Position numbers and translations under genes: made by a program. From the NCBI GenBank assembly GCA_951640165.1, contig OX621255.1:20000001-20064000 (forward strand): DNA of 64,000 nt. The letters run 5' to 3'. Origin of the DNA: Pseudoips prasinana (lineage: Eukaryota > Arthropoda > Insecta > Lepidoptera > Nolidae). Positions 40,201-52,200 of this stretch are shown here, in pieces (within the stretch, counting starts at the first letter, position 1; each line of letters starts with the position of its first letter). Below the pieces are notes generated by a model that was not told where the DNA came from, searched no databases, and worked only from the letters and a program-made list of their open reading frames with translations.

Positions 40201-43200
40201 CCAGATAATTGATATTACTACATATACTAGTTTTCTTTTGTAAATACATGCTCATATTGATAATTACACCTAGACTCAGGACAAACAGACATGTTCATGC
40301 ACACAAATATCTGTCCTGGGTGGGAATCGAACCCATGACCTCCGGCATGAAAAGGCAATTGCCAACACGCTTACAGACCCACCTAAAATGCTGGCATGGA
40401 TATATTATACAGCATTGTTTTCAGGTATTAACGCGACTAACCTTTTTTGTTATTTTCCCGAGGTTTCGACCAAGTTGCATTGATCGTGGTCACGGGCTGC
40501 ACGTCAATGCAACTTGGTGAAAACCCCATAACACGCGAAGGTATAAATATATTTGGTAGTGCTCCAGCTTCGTAGGCAGGAGCACTACCAACTAGGCGAC
40601 GATCACCGCAGCCTAGTTGGTAGTGCTCCTGCCTACGAAGCTGGTGGTCCTGGGTTCGAATCCCGGTAAGTGCAAATATTTGTGTGATGAGCACGAATAT
40701 TTGTTTCTGAGTCATGGATGTTTTCTATGTATTTAAGTATTTATCTATCTATATAAGTATGTATATCGTCGCCTGGTACCCATAGTACAAGCTTTGCTTA
40801 GTTTGGGGCTAGGATGATCTGTGTGACATTGTCCCTATATATTATTATTATTATTATATTTTCCTCATAAATTATGGCTATGGATATTATTATCTCTTGA
40901 TTGAGGAAGAAAAGCTATGGTAATATTATGAAAATTCCTAACAATGTGAGAATTTGCCATTCTTTTACAATTTCGAGCGTGTTGAGTAAAGCCCATGACG
41001 CATTTAAGTTAAAGGCTGTTACGCCGATGACAAGAACTAGTTCTGAAGGTTGTTTTTACGAGTTCCCCTTTTACTTGGACAAGGTAAAGGTACTGATTTT
41101 TCCTTGATATGATTGGTTGTCTGATTGGGATATATTCATATTTTATGTCATCGATGTTGTACGAAATTTTTTATAAAAATGTTCAAAATCCCAGTTAAAA
41201 TACAAAAGAAACGGGAGAATATAGAGAAAAAATAAATGTTTGTAGGTGACGGCTTTGGAGATGTATCTTCCAAAACATTGTTTATGTATTTGCCTCGTTG
41301 TGTAGGTATACTTTCGTTCTGCAAAATAAGCTGATATTTAACTTATTACGCTTTCAACTTACCTGCATCATGTGGCGCCATGTAGGTACAGACGCCAGCA
41401 CATCAAGCTACCCGAATTGGTCAATTTTCTCCAATTGAAAGTGAACCTTATGCTTATGTGATAAAATTGAAAATCTAAAAGAAATTTGACAGATTGGGGT
41501 AGCTGGATGTGCTGGCGTCTGTACATATGTATAGACGATTTTGCTCTCATTCACTTACTATACCTACCTATAATTTTACGCCCAATGTTGTTGGATCCTA
41601 TAACCGTTAATGCCTCAACAATAAGTTGGCTATATTATATATACACACATCAACACAATCTAGGGATATTGAACATTTCATTGATTATCTAGAAAACTAT
41701 AAACATTTTGTTATGACTGTAAATGGAAGAATTAAAGATAATTTCATGGCCGATATTTAAACATTAACAACACGATGCGATTTTGTTTTTCTAATTAATA
41801 AAAGTCTTAAATTAATTAAGCCATAGAAAATTACTGAGTGAACAAAAACATTTTATTCTTATAAAATTATTCAATCGAATTAAATGAATAAAAATCTTAC
41901 CAAATCTGATAATCAGTAATCGGTATTTCCTCCTCTAACATTAATCACACAGCGGCAACGATTTTCCATACTTAAAATTAAGGTGTCAATGTCTTGCTGG
42001 GGTATGCAGTCCCAAGTTCTTTTTAAATGTTCGAAAAGTTGTTCTTCTGTTGTCAAGTTGGGCGGAAAATCCCTCAATGCTCTTCGCTGTAACATGTCCC
42101 AGGCGTGTTCAATTGGGTTTAAGTCTGGCGACTGTGGAGGCCAATCTAATACCTGAACATCGTGTTCTCGAAGGGCGGCCCTCACCAGCCGCGCTGTATG
42201 GGAAGGTGCATTGTCATGCATGAGCTGAAATTCTTGCCCCGTTAGGGCCCTGAGCGGGACAATGACACGTTCTACTACCTCCTCACGGTATCTATGGGCA
42301 GTCATGCTGCCCTGAATCCAAATGAGTTGGGTTCGTCTGCCGATTCGTATTCCTGCCCACACCATAATTGTCCCGCCTTGGTAAGAGTGGACCTCCTGTG
42401 GATGTCGGAGACGGCTGACCCTGCCTGGAGTTCTCCAAACGCGTGTTCGTCTCGAATCTGGATGAAATCCATAGCGGGACTCATCAGTGAACAGCACCAA
42501 TGACCATTGTTGATCACTCCATGTCAAATGTTCTTGAGCCCATAAAAGTCGCCTACCGCGATTGCCACGTCGCAGCGCTGGGACTCGTAGCGGTCTGCGA
42601 GCATGAAGACCAACTTCATGCAGCCTCCTTCGCACGGTTTGGTCGCTCACCAGCAGCTGCTGACCCTCCTGGAGCCTTTGCACTAGTTGCATCGCTGTGA
42701 TATTGGGTAGTCTTCTGGCGGTCATTTGGAGAAATCGATCCTGTCTCTGAGTGGTAACACGATATCTACCTGTGTGCCGTTCTGCCACATCTCCAGTAGC
42801 GCGATAACGTGACCACAGCCTGGATACCACATTTTGGCTTGTGCCCAGAGACTCAGCAACGACGCGTTGAATAGCACCGTTTTGTAACATGCCAACTGCC
42901 CGTAACATTTCATCTCGACTCAAATGATGGCGTGGCATGACGCTAAAAAGCTTACACAACCAATTGAGAAAAGAAAATAAAACAATTTATCAGGTTTTCT
43001 TCAATTAACACGCAAAAAAAATTTTAATGCAACTTCTTGAAATTAGATACAACTCAAGATTGCGCTGTGCTTTGCGTGTTTTCATTTGTTTCTCATTTTA
43101 ATTTTTAAATTTTGAATAAAGAATAGACAAGGTTTAAATCTGTAAATAAACTTTTTAAGGAAACTAAATAGGTTTTAAACAATAAAGCCATGTTTGATTT

Positions 43201-46200
43201 CAAAATAACGTATCCCTAGACTTTGTTGATGTGTGTACATGACAAAAAGTTACATATCTGGAGAGTAACACCGTATTCAAAACAAGGAGCTCTATCCATT
43301 TTAACGTCTAGACGTTAGCTTTTCCAGCTTGTCCAAGAACAAGTCCGATTAATGTAGTCTCCAGAACAAAAGCCAGCAATGAACAGTAATTGGAGGGGAC
43401 TGAAAAGGGAGTTTTAATAGAGCAAATACCATTGGCTATTTTGGCGTTGGAAATAGTATGTTTTGTTAATGCGTATGCTCTTAAAAACGCTATCAGCGGG
43501 GATATAGTTACAGCGTTCTACCAATATTTTTCGTTGCCATGTTAGCTTGGATTATTAAAACAGAGCGAGTTTGTTCCTAAGTCAAGAAAGGTTTAATTCA
43601 TGCTGCTATGAGCCATGTGCCTAAAGTCCGAGAACTACATTTCTAGTGGTGTTGTTGAGTGAAGAAGTTCCATGTTCGCAGTTTCTACCATCATGAACCG
43701 CTTCAAAATAAACCAAAACAACGCATTTGAACATATTAGTTAACTCTAATGTTTTCCTCAGTGCGTCTCCGAGAACATCTCCGGCGTGATCCTCTTCCAC
43801 GAGACTCTGTACCAGAAGGCTGATGATGGCTCACCCCTTGTGAGTCTGCTGGAGAAGCGAGGCATCATTCCCGGCATTAAGGTCGATACTGGTGTCGTCC
43901 CATTATTCGGATCTGAAGATGAATGTACCACCCAGGGTAAGTCATTACTTCTTCGTAATTCTAGAAAATATTTATCTGGAAAAGATTCAATCGTGCTTTA
44001 TTTAAAAATCAAGGATGGCAAGATATTTATCTCTAGGTGAAATCATTGAAGGCTCTCCATTCCTTCTACAATAAGAAATTAGAAACCAAATTTCTACGCG
44101 TTTGCATACACTAAAGAGATAGGCTGTTAAAAAAAGTATTTAAAGATACCGAAAAATTATTCACCAGATTTTTAGTGGACGGATTCCTTTTAAACGGTTA
44201 GTATGCCCTAGGGCATTTTACAAATATAATCTAGTAGGTATAGCTCTACCGTATATTTCCAAAACAGAAGCTTAATTTTTCGCAAATACTATTGCTAAAG
44301 CTATGTCCATACCACATACCAATCATTCATATATTTTCCTAATCATGGCAATTAGGAAAATCACGCCATTTAATTCACCTAATAACTAATGGGATGTCTA
44401 AAACAATGTGGCCAGCCTTGTATTAACAAACGATAATTGCAAATTGAGCAATGTTCGTATTTAAGTGTTATAAAAACAAAGCAGAATAATATTGTGTTAT
44501 GCAATCGTATACTTGTTATATTACTAGGAGCTGTGATATTATGGCTGTGGCTATAAGTCATTAAACGTAAGTAACGGGCCGATTGGAATGGTTGGTAGAT
44601 TTCGCGCGGCAGGTCGTGGGTTCGATTCTCACCCAGGACAGATATTTGTGTGCAGGAATATGTCTATTTGTCCTGAGTCTGGTAGAATATTAGTGTGATT
44701 ACATCACACTAATATTCTAAAGGCGAAAGTTTGTGACTGTGTGAGTGTGTATGTTTGTTACTTCTCCACGTCTAAACGGCTGGAGCGTTTTTGATAAAAT
44801 TTGGTATGGAGTTACCTAACACCCTGGATTAACACATAGGCTATAATTTATAAAGTTTTAAGTGGGTAAAACCGCGGGGCACAGCTAGTTATCTATATTA
44901 GTACATATGTATTTACAAAAGAAAAGTAGTATATGTAGTACATCAGTCTATCTATCTATCTGGTTGCCATAGTATGGGCCCTGCTTAGAATCAGATGGCT
45001 GTCTGTGAATAATATCCCAAAATATAATAATTATACTACTTCCTAACGATCAAATTGATAATCTTATAATGATTTCTCAGAAATAGTTTGTCATTATTTG
45101 TTTGAATGTTTGTCTTATTTGCGTTAAGAAAATATGTAACTACTCTTTTATCAATACTTAAAGTCCAATGTATATTAGCCTAACAGAGATAATATTATTC
45201 AATATTTAGTATTGTACGTCCAGACGTATATTTGTTAATGATAAAATAAATATTGTCTTCTTTATTAATAAGACATTAGTACAAAATAAATCCAATGTAT
45301 CACATATGGAAAGGATTAGTGGATCAGTAAGGATATTTAGTTTGTTACATGTATTCAAAGTCGATATTCATTATATGCTAAATAAGAATATTTTCTTTTG
45401 TAAACACGGGACAAGACACGGGAATGAAAATTAAAATATATATACATACATACATAGACTCACGCCTGTTTCCCAGAGGGGTAGGCAGAGACAACGGATT
45501 TCCATCTGTCACGATCTTTGCACACGTCTTTTGCCTCGATTACTGTCAATAAATTATTCATACATGCTCGCTTCATACATACTTCCCTTTTTTGAGAACG
45601 TCTCCTATTTACGCCCGAAATTAATAAACGATCCGCAATCTGTCAGTCAGTCCTATCTCTAGATTAGCTCTATCGCTATCTTGATCTTTACCTGCGTGCC
45701 AATAACAAAACATATCAATCCATCCATTTTTTGCCCAGAGATTGGGGTGCGATCCTTTCCCTCTGGCGCGTTCCGTTTTATGCAGAACTCGGTAACTCAG
45801 GACACAATTATACTATTTAATTTAAGAAGAAAATTTATTTTTAAATATATTAACGATATGTCATCAATACTGACTTATTTATAGCTAGGGTAAAATGTTT
45901 TACTAGACGACTAGGGTATATAATAATAAAATGAAACTTAATTGGTCAAACATTATGTTTTGGTGGAACGGAACGTATCAAAATTTGACAAGCAAAACGA
46001 ATCGGATCAAAAACAAAAAAGCAGTAAGTTGGTTGTTTGTATTTGTTGCAAAGCATTTATAACTAATATACAAATAATTACTTATTAATAAATATAATAC
46101 CTATAATGGATTCTGATATGATAAGCAATAATTTTATTATTGGTTTCTGTGTTTGTTTTACAAATAATTTAAACAGTGACGTGAAGTAGTTGCCGCCTAT

Positions 46201-49200
46201 TTTGTAAACAAAAAAAATATTCTTATTATTTATTATTTATATGCAAAGCTATTTTTGAATATAATGAACTATTTCACCAATTTTATCTTTAGAACCAATT
46301 GTCAATCCACCGAATCTCTAGGATTGCAACTTTAGATTGTTTTGGCTATCTAAGCTTATATACAAATTAATGGATTGGTTATTGGCACGTGCAACCTGTC
46401 ATTTTAGTACAGAGGCCTATCTTTTTCTATGATCCGTCCTCCCAAAGATCGCTCGTTCGGAAAGATTGCTTTTTCAATCTGTGGATGCTTTATTGGCACG
46501 GTTTAATAGACAAATGGATCGAAATTGCTATCGTAGATAGCATAAAATGGATTAGGATCGTTTATTAATTTCGCGTTAGTCAGAGAATGTTCGAGGAGGT
46601 CTTCCCCTTCCGGTTGTTCCATTCCCACAGGTCAGGTATACTTCTTGGGTCAATCTTCTTTCATTCATCCTTTCTAAATGGCCAAATAGTATAATTAAAC
46701 AAGAATAAGCTGCTACTTATATACTGAGGCGCTCATAGCCTAGCATACCGGTCCGTAAGTGATTAGCCAGGTAAAGCAACTAGGTTCGCGGTCAGTCCAT
46801 AGATGGCTGATCGCCAGTGGTTTAATTTCTTGGCTTCATAGGGCACGTTAAGCTGTCGGTCCCGGTTTTAGCCATTAGGCAACAGTCGTAAAGCCATGGC
46901 AGAGGCCGAATAGTCGACTTAAATAAAACTGGCACTAGGGACCACTGCCCATAAGAAAAGTAGTAGCTAATTTACTTATTTTTTCATAATTTCTAATATA
47001 GTATATTTTGAAAACCTCCCGTCATAGTGGCGAGCCTAAATTTGTTTTTCACAGGGTTCATTTTGATATCTATTATAAGCAATCAAATCTGAAACTGTTA
47101 GTCACGGATGCAGTAAAGAAACAAGATATTGGTCTTGCCTAGAAATAAATGTGTTGTCAGCCCCTTAATGTTATCGCCTCTCTATATAGATCTGATAGAG
47201 AGGCGAGAGGCTTATAATAGATATCAAAATGAACCCTGTGAAAAACAAATTTAACATTAGATTAATTTAACATTACACACAAATATCAGCTGTCTTGTGT
47301 GGGAATCGAGTCCACGACCTGCGCACAGTGGTTCGTGTAGAACAAGCTAGCTGGACAATATTATTTGTTTCGATTTTTATTTATAAATGAGGTTATTAAG
47401 CAAAGATATAAGGGTCATAATACTATTTGAGGTCCATTGGTCGTTTGAGCAGGTATAGTGAAATAAAAACACAATATTTTTTTAAACAATTTTATAAATA
47501 AATTTAACTATAAATGTAACTATAAAATCTAATATCAGATACATAAAATACCTACTTAAAAACTAAATCGATCACTCATCATCACTATCATCAGATGAAT
47601 CATCCATTGAATAGTCATGATCATGAGTGGCAGAACTATGAAAACTAGAAACTATATTAACATTTTGTTCCTTAAAGCTAGGTTGAACTAATAAATCTAG
47701 GACTTCGATAGGGAATGAACCTATTTTCTTCCGGGGAATTTCTCTTAAACCATTTATTACAGGGTCAGATGTTATCAATAACATATTAAGTAAATCTCTA
47801 TTCGTAGCTATTCTTTGCACAGCTGCTATTTCTTGCACAGCTGCTCCACTTTTCAGCCAATTTTGAAGAATATTTTGAGATGATGACCTTGACGTCTCTC
47901 AGGGACTGCTCCGTAACACCATCAAAGTCATGTCTCAAAGATATAAACCGAAAGAGCTCCACGTTTCGCGTTTCCTTCGGGTGTTTTAGCCATTCTTCAA
48001 AAAAGTCCATTTTTGAGACGGTGAAAACTGTTTAAAGAAAAAAAAAGAAAAAAATTAGTTGTGCAAATAATTCGCAATATTTTTTTCTACTAATTACTAC
48101 TAGATACTTGTGAGAATCATATAAAATAGATTTTACAGAGTGGACATGAGTGGACATGTAATATTTTGACTATTGAATTCAAAAATATGGGTGAAAAAGT
48201 CCACTTTTATCGAAACATTTAATTTAATAAAATTAAATAATGAAGATCCTGTGATAAAAATTAACTAAAACAAAACTACTTACCCTTATGTACACAATCC
48301 ATCACAAAAACACTATCACAAATTTCTTTTAGTGACTTAAAATAATGTTAACAATATGGTGTAAAAATGCAAATGAATGCACTTTGAATTATCAACACTT
48401 TATATACTTACCTTAATGACGGGCCTAATGAGGGTAATTACGAAAATTAATAGATGTATTCCTTAATGTATAGGGCTAATGAGTTCATCTTAATAATTAA
48501 CTATTAGGAATTGAAGAGTTGTTTTTGTCCAGCTAGTTTGTTCTACGCGAATCACAGTGCTGCGGCGTGAAATGCAAGTCTCTACCAACCACGCTAACCG
48601 TAAATTTATCTAAAACGTAACTGAATTTAACATATAAGGGAATTGACAAGAAACCCTGATAGCAACCAGAAAGCTTTACCAATTACACTAGCTTCCAGAC
48701 GAAAACCTACGTTAACACCTGTCTTTCTGTTTTAAAGCTTCGATGTCATAGACAGTTCATGTGTCATGGACACTTCAAAGTTATAACGTCATATATTGAA
48801 GGTAAACCGAAGAGGATAAATCGCTATCATACTGGAAGTGGTTATTTATATAGATATTGTAATCATAATCCGCGGCAATAGTTACTTAGTGGACGTAAGA
48901 TGTTACCCGTCTTATCTAACGAATTATTATTAAAGGAAATAGAATTTTATGGCAGGCGATTTGCGTTTTAATTCCATGTTATGTTGTTTGCGTTGTAATT
49001 CCTTTTTAAAGACAACGCCCGCTCTTGGGAATCTAACCCCTGTGTCGCGGGGTACTTTATAAACATATAATAGACGGACACAAATTACATTCGGACTCAG
49101 AACAACTATTTGTGGGTCACACAAATAGTTGTCCGGCGCGGGACTCAATCCCGCGACATGAAGCGGCGAGGCGACTGTCTTAGCCGCTGCGCAACACGTG

Positions 49201-52200
49201 CAGTCATAATAATAATTGAGATCCGGTATTATATGCGAAAGAAAGGCTCTCTATTTCCGTGTCCCCACTTCCAAACTCTATCGTAAAAGCTTGGAAAATG
49301 TCAACGTCTCTGTCTCTCTCTATCATAATTAGTTTGAAAGAGATATGAAATAATTTCGTTGAAATACAGTTCATCCAAACTTTATGATCCACAGACTGGG
49401 CTATATCGAGTAATATAGTCTTGTGGTACCGAAAACCATGTTTGCGTTGTAAATTGCGATTCCGGTATTATATGCGAAAGAAAGGCTCTTTTTTGCCGTG
49501 TCCCTACTTCCAAACTCTATTTTAAAACAGTTCATCTAAACTTTATGATCCACGGTCTGGATTATATCGATTAATATCGTCTTGTGGTACCGATTACTTT
49601 GTTGAAAATAGTTAGGAAGTGCACATTATATCGAATTTGGTGAACTCGAAATTAAGTTTCAGTTTCACTCAGTGGCATCTTGTGGTAGTGGAACTGATGT
49701 CTCTAAGTAATTGTTTTCTAAAGTTTCCAGGCAAATGCAACAAATATATTGTTCTATTTATTTATAATAATTATCTAAAATAAATAAGCGTAGAATATGT
49801 AGGAAAATTTTACTTCGTAATGACGTTGATTTAATTTTAATCACCTAAAAGATAGTGACGTGAACGTTTCTAATGATATTTGTTCTCATATCTTCTTATC
49901 AAACATATAGTTGACCTTTACAACTTGATAGGTAGGTATTATGTTGTGAAACGTGACTTTCTGGGGGCTCGACCAGTCTTATCAGTACAAAGTTCGTTGC
50001 TATGACATTCGGTATACATATTATATATCTATTTGATATATTAATGTTATTATATCGCACTCGGTAATGATTTCGTCGACACCATACCCAATCACTTTTT
50101 GTTACATAATTTGACTGGCCTGCTAAGCCAAGGGTCGTAGGTTCGATTCCCACCCGGGACAAATCTTTGTTCGACGATTATTTGTTCTATGTCTGGGTAT
50201 AATTTATTTGTAATATGTATGAATTTAGAAATATATAAGTATGTTTATCAATTGTCTGGATGTCATAGTATATATAGGCTCTGCCTAGTTTGAGATCATA
50301 TGGCAGTGTGTTGATTGTACCAAGATATTTAAGATAAGATATTCATAATCACAGTTGTGGTCATGCTGTGTCTGTTGGCAACAAATATAACCATCCCATC
50401 TCATACCAGTGGTATGGAGAGAATACCTACCAGCGAATGGGCAGCAGCGTCTATCTGAACTATGACCATCATACTGCGACCGGCATCTCTGCCAAGCGTG
50501 GCAATTCCATCTTCCCATAATTGGGAAAGGCTCTTGTCCAGCTGTGGACATCATTCAACTGACATGATGATTACTGTTTAAAAAATACCAGCCTTTAACT
50601 TAACCTTACTTGGGAAAACAATATAAAAAAAATGGGATTATCTCTAAAGCATTCCCGATCGTAATAAAATATAATTAAGTATCATAATTACTTCATCGCG
50701 TGACAAAATAAAAAAAAATACAACCTTCTATTTGAAGTGGGTTAAAAAGAAAATAAAAATCATCAGTTTTCTTTAGTTTCTAATCATAGATTAATTAATT
50801 TTCATTCGTGCGATTCATATTATTTTTGATCGAAATCGGTTACGTATTACGAGTATTATGTTGTAAAACGTGTGTTTCTGGGGGCTCGACCAGTCTTATC
50901 AGTACAAAGTCCGTAATTTATAGTTAGATATCCTTTATATGCGCATAATTTAGTATGTTAATTTAGTGATCGGTGTTGTCAGTTACAATGTAATACTTTG
51001 TATCTATTGCGTCAGCACCACACCCCCGCAGAAAGTAGATATTTTTGTTATAAAAGAAGAATAAGTCATAAATATTCTTTAGATAATAATCTTAAATTTT
51101 TGGCCAAAACATTATTTTTGATCCATAATGCGTAATCAACATGCCTCCAAAATAGGCATTTTAGTTATGAAATAGTACATAATTCGAAAATTTAAAGAAT
51201 CTCTGTCAAATTGCCTTACGGTGGCTGTTGTGCCAGGGTAGGTAGGGGGGTTCGACTTCCACTTTTAATAGGGCTGATTGATATAAGTTTTGATCGGTAT
51301 TGCCTCAGTATTTGAATTGTGAATATGTGTATTAGTGTTTCATCCATTCGATGGGGAAAGAAAAGTGGCTAATCATATTCCTTAGATCGATATATAGCGA
51401 TGATGCTCGTGCCTCCAGAATTTGTGTTTGAAGTATGAATATCTTACTTACATATTATTCATACTTCTTTTCTATTCTACATTCGAAAAATTTACAACAC
51501 TTAGGCTTAGGAGAGAACCAATGAGCCTTCTAACAACCTGCTCTTGTTGGTAAAATATCAACAAACTCTAAATTGGTAATAGGTTACATTCGTAATTGAC
51601 TTCAAGAGTTAGACCAATTGCAGGCGATGTTGGTGAGCGCGAAGACCTCGACTATTCATTTATAAGAAATATATCATACTACACGTATTTTTTTAAATCA
51701 TACAAGTCTAGAACTAAAGCGGATATCACAAGTGTCTTTGCGGAGTTAGCTCGAAACTCCTATTTTATTTATTTGACCTCTGTTCAAACCCAAGTGTCAG
51801 ACACACTAGAAGTCATCAGCTTTACGAGCCTTTTGAAACCCATTAAATTAAAAGCAAATAAATGTAAATTGAGTAATTTTGTTATTCTTTTACTACATAT
51901 ATTGAGATATGTATTGCATCATACAATAATAAGATATTATTTTTGGAGTAGATATCATTAGTGATAAAGCATAATAACTAAAAACAAAACGTATTTTTGG
52001 TTTCTAGTTATTCTTCTCTGTTTTTGGTCACTAATATGAGTATTATTAATCTAATTACTGAAATGGCTTATAGCTCAAACAAAAATATGTAATTTGTACG
52101 CGTGTTTTTTTTTATCTAGGTTTTTTTTAACACTAAATTCCGTTGGTTTACCTGCAGAATGATGTTGATTTTTATGAAATATTTAATAAACAGAAAGACC

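Larger units (their letters stand above)
47324..48559 (-). mobile_element. Transib-like transposon with RSS-like ends
   Basis: Left end CACAGTGGTTCGTGTAGAAC and right end (reverse complement) CACTGTGATTCGCGTAGAAC agree at 31 of 35 positions. In each, a heptamer is followed by 24 bp and then ACAATATTA (left, 47355-47363) or ACAAAAACA (right, 48528-48520). The 5 bp CTGCG lies directly outside both ends (47319-47323 and 48560-48564). GC-rich 5-bp duplications and CAC..TG heptamers are features of Transib elements, relatives of RAG. There is no RAG1-like transposase inside, so it would depend on another element for movement. CACTA or Chapaev elements are the main alternative, but their duplications are 2-4 bp. 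Confidence 0.7.
47258..48610 (-). repeat. tRNA-derived SINE split by the Transib-like element
   Basis: 47258-47323 is the tail and B-box part (TGTGGGAATCGAGTCCACGAC). 48560-48610 is the head (GGCGTGAAATGCAAGTCTCT, ACCAACCACGCTAACC). Removing 47324-48559 plus one CTGCG restores a continuous minus-strand SINE comparable to 44580-44690. Confidence 0.7.
49937..51030 (+). repeat. Direct repeat pair about 930 bp apart
   Basis: TTTCTGGGGGCTCGACCAGT, then CTTATCAGTACAAAGT and a similar downstream tract (ATATTAATGTTAT..., TCGGT..TGAT) occur at 49937-50108 and 50871-51030. Confidence 0.6.

Noticed and set aside
42294..42700. Plus-strand open frames across the Tc1 transposase
   Set aside because: Shadows of the minus-strand transposase.
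51596..51961. 121-residue open frame in gene 2 intron 3
   Set aside because: Starts at a non-ATG codon, composition is AT-driven, no motif.
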